Shown piece after piece: positions 27,236 to 36,937 of a stretch of DNA of 64,000 nucleotides. Under the pieces are notes generated by a model. The model had not been told where the DNA came from, did no database searches, and was given only the letters and a program-made list of their open reading frames with translations. Source of the stretch: Taudactylus pleione (lineage: Eukaryota > Chordata > Amphibia > Anura > Myobatrachidae); contig JAUIMM010000484.1 in assembly GCA_031769625.1 (NCBI GenBank), positions 5,387,501 through 5,451,500 on the forward strand. The letters are read 5' to 3'. The position numbers and the translations under genes were made by a program. Positions within the stretch are counted from its first letter, which is position 1; each line of letters begins with the position of its first letter.

Positions 27236-27243
27236 ATATATAT
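27236..27243. other. Target-site duplication, left flank of hAT
   Basis: atatatat directly before the transposon terminus, matched by the same 8 bp at 32677-32684. Eight base pairs is the standard hAT target duplication. Because the target is a TA repeat, the match alone is weak evidence; the inverted termini and the paralogous empty sites are what fix the boundary. Confidence 0.7.
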
Positions 27244-27254
27244 TAGGGGTGTGC
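27244..27254 (+). repeat. Left terminal inverted repeat of hAT
   Basis: TAGGGGTGTGC. The first eight bases, TAGGGGTG, match the right end in inverted orientation, as does the GC at positions 10-11. Short termini beginning with (C/T)AGGG are typical of hAT elements. Confidence 0.85.
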
Positions 27255-27268
27255 ACCGGCCACTTTTC

Positions 27269-27377
27269 GTGTTTTGTGTTTTGGTTTTGGATCTGGATCT
27301 TTCTTCGTGTTTTGGATCTGGATTGGTTTTGCCAAAACCACCCTTCCGTGTTTTGGGTTCTGGGTTTTGTGTTTTGG
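27269..27377 (+). repeat. Left subterminal repeats GTGTTTTGG / GGATCTGGAT
   Basis: The motif GTGTTTTGG occurs at 27276-27284, 27307-27315, 27348-27356 and 27369-27377, with a near copy at 27269. Several are followed by GGATCTG. A 7-bp palindrome TGGTTTT-gcc-AAAACCA lies at 27324-27340. On the opposite strand at the other end, GTTTTGGATCC occurs (32517-32527). Subterminal repeats of this sort are where hAT transposases bind in studied elements; binding here is inferred. Confidence 0.65.
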
Positions 27378-27765
27378 ATCTGTATTTTTTTGAAAAAAAG
27401 CATAAAAACAGCTAAAATCACAGAATTTGTAGGTTTTTCTGCTCCTATGCTATTATTAACCTCAATAACCTTAATTTCCACTCATTTCCAGTCTATTCTG
27501 AACACCTCACACCTCACAATAGTGTTTTTATGTCCAAAAGGTTGCACCGAGGTAGCTGGATGACTATGCTAAGCGACACGAGTGGGCGGCACAAACACGT
27601 GACCCATCTAGGAGTGACACTGCAGTGGCAGACAGGATGGCAGTTAGAAAAACTAGGCCCCAAACTGTACATAATGCAAAGAAAAAAAGAGGTGCAAGAT
27701 GGAATTGTCCTTGGGCCCTCCCACCCACCCTTATGTTGTATAAACAGGACATGCACACTTTAACA

Positions 27766-27821
27766 AATCAATCATTTCAGCGCCAGGGTCTGCCACACAA
27801 CTGTGGCTGAAATGATTGGTT
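27766..27821 (-). other. 16-bp hairpin in the transposase 3' UTR
   Basis: AATCAATCATTTCAGC at 27766-27781 pairs with GCTGAAATGATTGGTT at 27806-27821, leaving a 24-nt loop; one pair is a wobble. A second 6-bp hairpin, GCCACA-caac-TGTGGC, lies at 27792-27807 and overlaps the base of the right arm, so the two folds compete for two bases. The structure starts 56 bp past the transposase stop at 27878. It could be an RNA element of the 3' UTR, a fossil of a smaller palindromic insertion, or a protein-binding palindrome. I see no canonical AATAAA signal between it and the element end on the minus strand. Confidence 0.75.
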
Positions 27822-27877
27822 CGTTTGGGCCCCCACAAAACAAGCTGGCAATTAATGTGTCCCTGCACAAACTGGCT

Positions 27878-30800
27878 CTACGGAGGCAAGATGTCATCCT
27901 CATCCTCCTCATCCACCGATTCCTCACCCTCTTCAGTGTGTACATCCTCATCCTCACAAAGTATTAACTCGTCCCCACTTGAATCCACCACCACAGGTCC
28001 CTCTGTACGTTCTGGAGGCTGGTCTCCCTGGAAGAGCTGATAATTCATTTTGATGAACATCATCTTCTCCACATTCTGTGGAAGCAACCTCCTACGCCTT
28101 TCGCTGACAAGGTTCCCGGCTGCACTAAACACTCTTTCGGAGTACACACTGGAGGGGGGGCAACTCAGGTAAAATAGAGCCAGTTTCTACAGGGGCCTCC
28201 AAATTGCCTCTTTTTCCTGCCAGTACAGGTATGGACTGTCTGACATGCCTACTTGGATGCTGTCACCGATGTAATCCTCCACCATTCTGTCAATGGTGAC
28301 AGTATCATATGCAGTGACAGTAGACATGTCAGAAATTGTTGCCAGGTCCTTCAGTCCGGACCAGATGTCCAAACTTGGTCCTGCCTGCCCTGCATCACCG
28401 CCAGCGGGTTGCTTAGGATACCTAAGTTTTTTCCTGGCAGCCCCAGTTGCGGGAGAAAATGAAGAAGGAGCCGTTGACGTGTCACGTTCCGCTTCAGCTG
28501 ACAGTGTGTTCACCAGCAGGTCTTTGCACCTCTGCAGGCTTGTGTCGGCCGGAAAGAGAGACACCACATAGGCTTTAAACCTAGGATCGAGCACGGTGGC
28601 CAAAATGTAGTGGTCTGATTTCAACAGATTGACCACCCTGGAATCCTGGCAAAGCGAATGAAGGGCTTCATCCACAAGTCCCACATGCCGAGCGGAATCG
28701 CTCCGTCTTAGCTCCTCCTTCACTTTCTCCAGCTGCTTCTGCAAAAGCCTGATGAGGGGAATGACCTGACTCAAGCTGGCAGTGTCTGAACTGACTTCAC
28801 GTGTGGCAAGTTCGAAGGGCTGAAGAACCTTGCACAACACGGAAATCATTCTCCACTGCGCTTGAGTCAGGTGCATACCCCCTCCTTTGCCTATGTCATA
28901 GGTGGATGTATAGGCTTGTATGGCCTTTTGCTGCTCCTCCATCCTCTGAAGCATATAGAGGGTTGAGTTCCACCGCGTCACAACCTCTTGCTTCAGGTGA
29001 TGGCGGGGCAGGTTCAAGAGTGTTTGCTGGCGCTCCAGTCTTCGGCACGCAGTCGCTGAATGGCGAAAGTGGCCAGAAATTTTTCGGGCCACCCAAAGCA
29101 TCTCCTGCACGCCCCTGTCGCTTTTCAGAAAATTCTGCACCACCAAGTTTATTGTGTGAGCAAAACATGGGACGTGCTGGAATTTGCCCAGATGTAATGC
29201 CCGCACAATATTGGTGGCGTTGTCAGATATCACAAATCCCCAGGAGAGTCTAAGTGGGGTAAGCCACTGGGCGATGATTTCCCTCAGTTTCTCTAAGAGG
29301 TTGTCGGCGGTGTGCCTCTTACTGAAACCGGTGATACACAGCGTAGCCTGCCTTGTAACGAGCTGGCGTTTCTGAGATGCTGCTACTGGTGACGCTGCTG
29401 CTGTTGCTGCGTAAGGTGATACATCTACCCAGTGGGCTGTCACAGTCATATAGTCCTTAGTCTGCCCTGTTCCACTTGTCCACATGTCCGTGGTTAAGTG
29501 GACATTGTGTACAACGGCATTTTTCAGGACACTGAGGACACTTTTTCTGACGTTTCTGTACAGTCTCGGTATCGCCTGCCTAGTGAAGTGGAATCTAGAC
29601 GGGATTTGGAACCGGGGACACACTACCTCCATCAATTGTCTAAATCCCACTGCACTAATGGCGGATACCGGACGCACGTCTAACACCAACATAGCAGTCA
29701 AGGCCTCAGTTATACGTTTTGCTTCAGGATGACTGCTGTCGTACTTCATCCTCCTCGCTAAGGACTGTTGGAGGGTCAATTGTTTAGTAAAAGTAGTGGT
29801 GTTCCTACTTCCTCTCTGGGATGATGAACGACTCCCAGCAGCAGCAGCAACAGCAGCAGCGGCAGCAGTAGGCGTAGCAATGCAGGATCCTCCGGAGGAA
29901 TCCCGGATAGGAGAGTCAGTCATGCCAGTGATATGGCCTGCAGGACTACTTCCGATCCTGACTAAGGAGGAAATTGACGAGGAGGGAGTTGACGGTGTGG
30001 TTTGCAGGCGCTTGGATACAACAGGACAACGGGATTTAGGTGTCCCTGGACTGCTTACGGTCTGAGCCAAAGTTTCTGAACTTGACAGTAACTTTTTATG
30101 AACGCGCTGCAGGTGCCGTATAAGGGAGGATGTTCCTAGGTGGTTGACGTCCCTACCCCTACTTATTTCACCTTTACATATGGTACATATGGCAAGACAG
30201 TTGTTGTCCGGATTTGGATAGAAATATTGCCAGACCAAAGAGGTGGAATGTTTGGTCTTCTGCCCAGGCATGACCGTGATGGGCTTTTTCATCCCACGGA
30301 CAACAACTGTCTCCCCCGGAGCCTGATTTAAACAAACCACATCACCATCAGAATCCTCCTCGCCAACTTCCTCCTCAGCGCCAGCTACACCAGTATCCTC
30401 ATCCTGTTGTACTTCAACAGTGACATCTTCAATTTGCATATCAGCAAGTGGACTGTGGGTGCTCCTTTCAGCACTTGCAGGGGGCGTGCAAATGGTGGAA
30501 AGAGCCACCTCTTCCCGTCCAGTGCTGGGAAGGTCAGGCATCGCAACCACCACCACACTTGGACTCTCCTTGGGGATTTGTGATATCTTCTTAGAAAGCA
30601 CAGTTCTTCGCTGTGCTTTTGCCAGCTTAACTCTTTTGATTTTTTTAGTGGGAGGAGTGCTTCCATCGTCATGTGAAGCTGAACCACTAGTCATGAACAT
30701 ACTAGGGATCGACCTTAGCCGTTCCTTGCCACTCCGTGTCGTAAATGGCATATTGGCAAGTTTACGTTTCTCTTCAGCTGATTTAAATGTCTTTTTCAAG

Positions 30801-30994
30801 GTCATTTTCCTGAACTTTGCCATTTGGGATTGTATGTGCCCTCTACTATGACATTGGGCATCGGCCTTGGCAGACGACGTTGATGGCATGTTATCGTCTA
30901 TGTCATGACTAGTGGCAGCAGCTTCAGCACTAGGAGGAAGTGGTTCTTGATCTTTCTCTATTTTATTTTTATCGGAGAAAGTTTGGTCCTCCAT
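27878..30994 (-). pseudogene. hAT transposase with BED zinc finger, interrupted by one in-frame TAG
   Basis: The open frame runs 935 codons from ATG at 30994 to TAG at 28187-28189, then continues in the same frame for ~102 codons to a stop at 27878-27880. A TAA directly precedes the ATG, fixing this start unless splicing intervenes. Visible parts: a charged N-terminus with a KKIKRVK nuclear-signal-like stretch (about 117-123); a BED finger (about 251-300) with W255, C270-x2-C273 and H294/H299; a Ser/Ala-rich linker with polyalanine (about 376-386) encoded by a CAG/CTG-type repeat near 29838-29868; the RNase-H-like core with LTTDMW (D503) and ISDNATN (D591); CFAHTINL (610-617) and TRWNST (673-678). 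Beyond the stop lie SCPPSSVYSERVFSAAG, the hAT dimerisation/catalytic-glutamate motif, and an acidic tail. Known hAT enzymes need this C-terminal part, so the 935-residue product is probably inactive. The length is at the large end for the family. Everything else looks intact, so the break is recent. Confidence 0.9.
28187..28189 (-). other. Premature amber codon in the transposase
   Basis: Plus-strand cta, read TAG in the transposase frame, lies between IWRPL and KLALFYLSC. Both sides are in the same frame and both match hAT protein, so no indel is needed. A single C-to-T change from CAG would account for it. It removes the SERVFSAAG motif (E codon at 28136-28138). A sequencing error is possible in principle. 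Confidence 0.88.
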
Positions 30995-31020
30995 TTATGT
31001 TATATCGATTTGATATATAC

Positions 31021-32160
31021 GTGCGGCTAAACACAGAAAATAATTTTTTTTTTGGTTTGGACTGGAGTGTACTTTGTGGGTTACAGCACCCTTTAACGGT
31101 CAAGCCAGCCGGCCCTTTACTTATGACACAGGCGCACTCTTGGCACTACTTTGTTGATGCACGTGCGGCTACTGCGCACACAATTCACAAACACAGAAAA
31201 TAATTTTTTTTTGGTTTGGACTGGAGTGTACTTTGGGGGTTACAGCACCCTTTAACGGTCAAGCCAGCCGGCCCTTTACTTATGACACAGGCGCACGCTT
31301 GGCACTACTTTGTTGATGCACGTGCGGCTACTGCGCACACAATTCACAAACACAGAAAATAATTTTTTTTTGGTTTGGACTGGAGTGTACTTTCGGGGGT
31401 TACAGCACCCTTTAACGGTCAAGCCAGCCGGCCCTTTAATTATGACACAGGTGCACGCTTGGCACTACTTTGTTGATGCACGTGCGGCTACTGCGCACAC
31501 AATTCACAAACACAGAAAATAATTTTTTTTTGGTTTGGACTGGAGTGTACTTTCGGGGGTTACAGCACCCTTTAACGGTCAAGCCAGCCGGCCCTTTACT
31601 TATGACACAGGCGCACGCTTGGCACTACTTTGTTGATGCACGTGCGGCTACTGCGCACACAATTCACAAACACAGAAAATAATTTTTTTTTAGGTTTGGA
31701 CTGGAGTGTACTTTCGGGGGTTACAGCACCCTTAACGGTCAAGCCAGCCGGCCCTTTACTTATGACACAGGCGCACGCTTGGCACTACTTTGTTGATGCA
31801 CGTGCGGCTACTGCGCACACAATTCACAAACACAGAAAATAATTTTTTTTTTGGTTTGGACTGGAGTGTACTTTCGGGGGTTACAGCACCCTTAACGGTC
31901 AAGCCAGCCGGCCCTTTACTTATGACACAGGCGCACGCTTGGCACTACTTTGTTGATGCACGTGCGGCTACTGCGCACACAATTCACAAACACAGAAAAT
32001 AATTTTTTTTTGGTTTGGACTGGAGTGTACTTTCGGGGGTTACAGCACCCTTTAACGGTCAAGACAGCCGGCCCTTTACTTATGACACAGGCGCACGCTT
32101 GGCACTACTTTGTTGATGCACGTGCGGCTACTGCGCACACAATTCACAAACACAGAAAAT
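31021..32160. repeat. 160-bp tandem repeats 5' of the transposase
   Basis: Repeat starts, set at gtgcggct, are at 31021, 31163, 31322, 31482, 31642, 31802, 31962 and 32122. The spacing is 142, 159 and then exactly 160 bp five times, with a partial last copy. Each copy has an A/T homopolymer patch (aataatttttttt), a gggttacagcaccc segment, gccagccggcc and gatGCACGTGCggc. Copies look nearly identical, differing by single bases such as the length of the T run. The repeats sit between the putative TATA box and the transposase ATG, so they would lie in the 5' UTR, a 5' intron, or an internal regulatory region. Open frames of 70 codons through them are a by-product of the period. Confidence 0.93.
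31160..32124. promoter_or_regulatory. Seven E-box palindromes GCACGTGC within the tandem repeats
   Basis: CACGTG occurs at 31160-31165, 31319-31324, 31479-31484, 31639-31644, 31799-31804, 31959-31964 and 32119-32124, once per repeat and always inside GCACGTGC. The truncated first copy at 31021 has TACGTG. CACGTG is the canonical site for bHLH-zip factors such as USF and Myc/Max. Function here is inferred only from regular spacing and position near the transposase gene. Confidence 0.45.
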
Positions 32161-32470
32161 ATATTATTTTTTTAGCACTTGGGGGGAGCACCCCTGATGG
32201 ACAGAGCACCCCCTGGACAACACTACAGCACCCCTTTAGGACTGGGACACTGCACAGGACTTTGGAGTGGACACAGCCCCTATGGAGAACTGACTGCACA
32301 ACACAGTCCAGCCAGCCCCTATGGACTTTGAAGTAGTGGACACAGCCCCTATTAACAACAGCAGCACAGCACAACACAGCCAGCCCCTATGGACTTTGAA
32401 GTAGTGGACAACAGCAGCACTACACTACACTACACTACACAGCACTAACTCCCACCCTCCCTCTTCACTG
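32161..32470 (-). repeat. Short-repeat 5' region of hAT
   Basis: This stretch has no gene. It contains a 34-bp direct repeat (32309-32342 and 32377-32410, core agcccctatggactttg), several agcaccccc and cacagcccct variants, CAG-rich bits, and a pentanucleotide (CTACA) tract at about 32419-32442. If transcription starts near 32480 on the minus strand this is 5' UTR. Confidence 0.8.
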
Positions 32471-32507
32471 TCCACAGCCGAGTGAGAAAATGGCGCCGAC
32501 GCGGGTA

Positions 32508-32516
32508 CCTTATATA
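32508..32516 (-). promoter_or_regulatory. Putative TATA box of the transposase gene
   Basis: On the minus strand this reads TATATAAGG, a close match to the vertebrate TATA consensus, pointing towards the transposase. It is followed by a GC-rich stretch, which would place the start of transcription near 32480-32485. The ATG is about 1.5 kb downstream, so either a long 5' UTR carrying the 160-bp repeats or a spliced leader is implied. It is adjacent to GGATCC, part of the subterminal motif set. Confidence 0.5.
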
Positions 32517-32573
32517 GGATCCAAAACCCGCGAGACTCGGAAGGCGGGATGATGACGTTTTGCCTCGATGTTA

Positions 32574-32613
32574 GATCCGAGTCAGGCGGGAAAAGTCGAG
32601 CCTGACTCGGATC
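32574..32613. repeat. 14-bp perfect inverted repeat, right subterminal
   Basis: GATCCGAGTCAGGC at 32574-32587 and its exact reverse complement GCCTGACTCGGATC at 32600-32613, with a 12-nt loop. The arm sequence CTCGGATC recurs just outside (ggactcggatcgg at about 32614-32624). Likely transposase- or host-factor-binding DNA at the right end, or a hairpin-forming tip. Confidence 0.8.
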
Positions 32614-32638
32614 GGACTCGGATCGGGGGGGCTCGGGG

Positions 32639-32665
32639 GGGTTCGGATTTCAGAAATCCGAACCC
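32639..32665. repeat. 12-bp perfect palindrome next to the right terminus
   Basis: GGGTTCGGATTT at 32639-32650, spacer cag, and AAATCCGAACCC at 32654-32665. It ends directly against the right terminal repeat (32666-32676). It is CpG-containing and has no equally strong counterpart at the left end, where only a 7-bp palindrome is seen at 27324-27340. Confidence 0.85.
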
Positions 32666-32676
32666 GCTCACCCCTA
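32666..32676 (-). repeat. Right terminal inverted repeat of hAT
   Basis: Plus strand gctcaccccta; read inward from the end it is TAGGGGTGAGC, one base different from the left terminus. The satellite TA tract resumes at 32677 and its unit core at 32703. Confidence 0.85.
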
Positions 32677-32684
32677 ATATATAT
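32677..32684. other. Target-site duplication, right flank of hAT
   Basis: atatatat, the partner of 27236-27243. It merges into the remaining TA tract (to about 32702), so its exact extent cannot be read from this copy alone. Confidence 0.7.
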
Positions 32685-33368
32685 ATATATATATATATAT
32701 ATTCAGGGTGTGCAGTCCAGAAATCTTTCCCATATACTCCATTTAATGTGCTTTATTGCACACCTGAGGGAAAGGAGACGCCCTCAGTCTGGATTAGCAC
32801 CCCTACCTTATTGGTTTAAAAGCATGAAGTTTTGTAATGAACATACACACTAGTAATAGGCACAATTCTAGGTAAGTCCTGCAAGTTTTATATACTGTAG
32901 TGCAACTTTGGTTCATTTTTGGGGTGTGGGTCCCCCTGGATTGCCTGTGTTGATCTGTTTCAGGGCACTGCATTATAACACATTTTTCTTTTATAACACA
33001 TTTTACCCCTTCACTGTTTGTTTATTATATATGTACCTCACTTTTTATTTTCATTCTTTATATGCAGCAGTAGCTGCTCCTAACTATCTCTTTCACACTG
33101 CACTTTTCTTACTTTGGCGGTGCCCTGGGGCGGCTTAGCTGGGCTAGTTTGGGGGTGTCCTGCTCTCTGAATTTGAATTGTAGTATGTTAGGGACCTACC
33201 CTACAGAGGTTACTTGGATATGATGGGTAGGCCCATAACCTTGGCCAAGATTATGCTAAAAACCTCTTTTGATTGCAAAATTTTATTGCATTTATATATT
33301 ATTAATAATTTGGAGTTGTGCACCTGAGATTTGTCTGTTTTTGTGCCTGCAATCAGGTAGCACCTCCC

Positions 33369-33408
<40 letters not shown>

Positions 33409-34108
33409 GGGTGTGCAGTCCAGAAATCTTCCCATATACTCCATTTAATGTGCTTTATTGCACCCCTGAGGGAAAGGAGACGCCCTCTGTCTGGATTAGC
33501 ACCCCTACCTTATTGGTTTAAAAGCATGGAGTCTTGTAATGAATATACACACTAGTAATAGGCACAATTCTAGGTAAGTCCTACAAGTTTTATATACTGT
33601 AGTGCAACTTTGGTTAATTTCTGGGGTGTGGGTCCCCCTGGATTGCCTGTGTTGATCTGTTTCAGGGCACTGCATTATAACACATTTTTCTTTTATAACA
33701 CATTTTAACCCTTCACTCTTTTTTTATTATATATGTACCTCACTTTTTATTTTCATTCTTTATATGCAGCAGTAGCTGCTCCTAACTATCTCTTTCACAC
33801 TGCACTTTTCTTACTATGGCGGTGCCCTGGGGCGGCTTAGCTGGGCTAGTTTGGGGGTGTCCTGCGCTCTGAATTTGAATCGTAGTATGTTAGGGACCTA
33901 CCCTACAGATGTTACCTGGATATGGTGGGTAGGCCCATAACCTTGGTCAAGATTATGCTAAAAACTTCTATTGATTGCAAAATTTTATTGCATTTATATA
34001 TTATTAATAATTTGGAGTTGTGCACCTGAGATTTGTCTGTTTTTGTGCCTGCAATTTGTCTCATCAGGTAGCACCTCCCATTATATATATATATATATAT
34101 ATATATAT
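32677..34108. repeat. Satellite array, right half, first two units
   Basis: The remainder of the hAT-split unit resumes at 32703 and the next unit starts at 33406. The split unit has catgaagt and gaacatac, matching the units at 38363, 44371 and 55370. The following unit lacks nine bases in its left part (gcctgcaatcaggtag in place of gcctgcaatttgtctcatcaggtag), like the units just before and after the SINE in later blocks, but has no SINE. It may represent the arrangement before SINE insertion, or a deletion product. Confidence 0.9.
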
Positions 34109-35477
34109 TCAGGGTGTGCAGTCCAGAAATCTTTCCCATATACTCCATTTAATGTGCTTTATTGCACACCTGAGGGAAAGGAGATGCCCTCAGTCTGGAT
34201 TACCACCCCTACCTTATTGGTTTAAAAGCATGGAGTCTTGTAATGAATATGCACAGTAGTAATAGGCACAATTCTAGGTAAGTCCTACAAGTTTTATCTA
34301 TTGTAGTGCAACTTTGGTTCATTTTTGGGGTGTGGGTCCCCCTGGATTGCCTGTGTTGATCTGTTTCAGGGCACTGCATTATAACACATTTTTCTTTTAT
34401 AACACATTTTAACCCTTCACTGTTTGTTTATTATATATGTACCTCACTTATTATTTTCATTCTTTATATGCAGCAGTAGCTGCTCCTAACTATCTCTTTC
34501 ACACTGCACTTTTCTTACTATGGCGGTGCCCTGGGGCGGCTTAGCTGGGCTAGTTTGGGGGTGTCCTGCGCTCTGAATTTGAATCGTAGTATGTTAGGGA
34601 CACCCTACAGAGGTTTCCTGGATATGGTGGGTAGGCCCATAACCTTGGCCAAGATTATGCTAAAAACCTCTATTGATTGCAAAATTTTATTGCATTTATA
34701 TATTATTAATAATTTGGAGTTGTGCACCTTAGATTTGTCTGTTTTTGTGCCTGCAATTTGTCTCATCAGGTAGCACCTCCCATTATATATATATATATAT
34801 ATTCAGGGTGTGCAGTCCAGAAATCTTTCCCATATACTCCATTTAATGTGCTTTATTGCACACCTGAGGGAAAGGAGATGCCCTCAGTCTGGATTAGCAC
34901 CCCTACATTGTTGGTTTAAAAGCATGGAGTCTTGTAATGAATATGCACACTAGTAATAGGCACAATTCTAGGTAAGTCCTACAAGTTTTATATACTGTAG
35001 TGCAACTTTGGTTCATTTTTGGGGTGTGGGTCCCCCTGGATTGCCTGTGTTGATCTGTTTCAGGGCACTGCATTATAACACTTTTTTCTTTTATAACACA
35101 TTTTAACCCTTCACTGTTTGTTTATTATATATGTACCTCACTTTTTAGTTTCATTCTTTATATGCAGCAGTAGCTGCTCCTAACTATCTCTTTCACACTG
35201 CACTTTTCTTGCTATGGCGGTGCCCTGGGGCGGCTTAGTTGGGCTAGTTTTGGGGTGTCCTGCTCTCTGAATTTGAATTGTAGTATGTTAGGGACCTACC
35301 CTACAGAGGTTACCTGGATATGGTGGGTAGGCCCATAACCTTGGCCAAGATTATGCTAAAAACCTCTATTGATTGCAAAATTTTATTGCATTTATATATT
35401 ATTAATAATTTGGAGTTGTGCACCTGAGATTCGTCTGTTTTTGTGCCTGCAATTTGTCTCATCAGGTAGCACCTCCC

Positions 35478-35511
<34 letters not shown>

Positions 35512-36182
35512 GGGTGTGCAGTCCAGAAATCTTCCCATATACTCCATTTAATGTGCTTTATTGCACCCCTGAGGGAAAGGAGACGCCCTCAGTCTGGATT
35601 AGCACCCCTACCTTATTGGTTTAAAAGCATGGAGTCTTGTAATGAATATACATACTAGTAATAGGCACAATTCTAGGTAAGTCCTACAAGTTTTATATAC
35701 TGTAGTGCAACTTTGGTTAATTTCTGGGGTGTGGATCCCCCTGGATTGCCTGTGTTGATCTGTTTCAGGGTACTGCATTATAACACATTTTTCTTTTATA
35801 ACACATTTTAACCCTTCACTGTTTGTTTATTATATATGTACCTCACTTTTTATTTTCATTCTTTATATGCAGCAGTAGCTGCCCTTAACTATCTCTTTCA
35901 CACTGCACTTTTCTTACTATGGCGGTGCCCTGGGGTGGCTTAGCTGGGCTAGTTTGGGGGTGTCCTGCTCTCTGAATTTGAATTGTAGTATGTTAGGGAC
36001 CTACCCTACAGAGGTTACCTGGATATGGTGGGTAGGCCCATAACCTTGGCCAAGATTATGCTAAAAACCTCAATTGATTGCAAAATTTTATTGCATTTAT
36101 ATATTATTAATATTTTGGAGTTGTGCACCTGAGATTTGTCTGTTTTTGTGCCTGCAATTTGACTCATCAGGTAGCACCTCCC

Positions 36183-36216
<34 letters not shown>

Positions 36217-36890
36217 GGGTGTGCAGTCCAGAAATCTTTCCCATATACTCCATTTAATGTGCTTTATTGCACACCTGAGGGAAAGGAGATGCCCTCAGTC
36301 TGGATTAGCACCCCTACCTTATTGGTTTAAAATCATGGAGTCTTGTAATGAATATGCACACTAATAATAGGCACAATTCTAGGTAAGTCCTACAAGTTTT
36401 ATATATTGTAGTGCAACTTTGGTTCATTTTTGGGGTGTGGGTCCCCCTGGATTGCCTGTGTTGATCTGTTTCAGGGCACTGCATTATAACACATTTTTCT
36501 TTTATAACACATTTTAACCCTTCACTCTTTGTTTATTATATATGTACCTCACTTATTATTTTCATTCTTTATATGCAGCAGTAGCTGCTCCTAACTATCT
36601 CTTTCACACTGCACTTTTCTTACTATGGCGGTGCCCTGGGGTGGCTTAGCTGGCCTAGTTTGGGGGTGTCCTGCTCTCTGAATTTGAATTGTAGTATGTT
36701 AGGGACCTACCCTACAGAGGTTACCTGGATATGGTGGGTAGGTCCATAACCTTGGCCAAGATTATGCTAAAAACCTCTATTGATTGCAAAATTTTATTGC
36801 ATTTAGATATTATTAATAATTTGGAGTTGTGCCCCTGAGATTTGTCTGTTTTTGTGCCTGCAATTTGTCTCATCAGGTAGCACCTCCCAT

Positions 36891-36937
<47 letters not shown>

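Larger units (their letters stand above)
15866..27243. repeat. Satellite array, left block 5 and transition (16 units)
   Basis: Units start at 15866, 16572, 17282, 17986, 18708, 19420, 20124, 20835, 21537, 22244, 22949, 23699, 24415, 25117, 25831 and 26548; the last is cut by the hAT transposon at 27244. Units up to about 22.9 kb belong to the left family. From 23.7 kb the markers change: a divergent junction gtgtacagacaag at about 23704, gactcatcagg, ccttggaaaag near 24234, attaccacc, and caccttag near 25032. These are shared with units in the right half, so 23.7-27.2 kb is a transition between the two families. The 24415 and 25831 units are near repeats of each other, as are 25117 and 26548, a 2-unit (about 1.4 kb) duplication. 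Confidence 0.92.
27244..32676 (-). mobile_element. hAT-superfamily DNA transposon, 5.4 kb, single transposase gene
   Basis: The element spans 5433 bp between TAGGGGTGTGC at the left and the inverted TAGGGGTGAGC at the right (10 of 11 matching), flanked by atatatat. Its only recognisable gene, on the minus strand, encodes a BED-finger hAT transposase broken by one stop codon. The rest comprises a 3' UTR with a strong hairpin (27244-27877), ~160-bp tandem repeats (31021-32160), a short-repeat 5' region with a TATA box, and GC-rich palindromic right-end DNA. It is inserted in the TA tract of one satellite unit: the left flank carries gtgcaaatgag and the right flank catgaagt and gaacatac, the same markers as the uninterrupted units at 38363, 44371 and 55370. 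Those units are therefore empty-site paralogues. It occurs once in the window. I cannot assign it to a named family. Confidence 0.93.

Noticed and set aside
1..27243. The tandem unit as an rDNA spacer, 5S gene cluster or snRNA gene cluster
   Set aside because: I looked for 5S, U1, U2 and tRNA-like cores and for pol III boxes on both strands of the core unit and found no convincing match.
27114..27563. 149-codon plus-strand frame across the satellite-hAT junction
   Set aside because: It joins satellite sequence to the left end of the transposon, runs opposite to the transposase, and resembles no protein I know. It is a chance product of the insertion.
28801..29253. 150-codon plus-strand frame inside the transposase
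   Set aside because: It lies antisense within the well-supported transposase reading frame and has no recognisable domain.
28187..30994. The 935-codon frame as a complete, domesticated host gene
   Set aside because: The same frame continues past the TAG with the conserved hAT C-terminal motif, and the gene lies within recognisable transposon ends inside a satellite. A disabled transposon copy is the simpler reading.
31310..32336. Series of 70-codon frames in the 160-bp repeats, the last extending to 128 codons
   Set aside because: They recur only because the DNA is repeated, and single-base changes in the T run shift the frame between copies (FFLVWTG against FFLGLDW).
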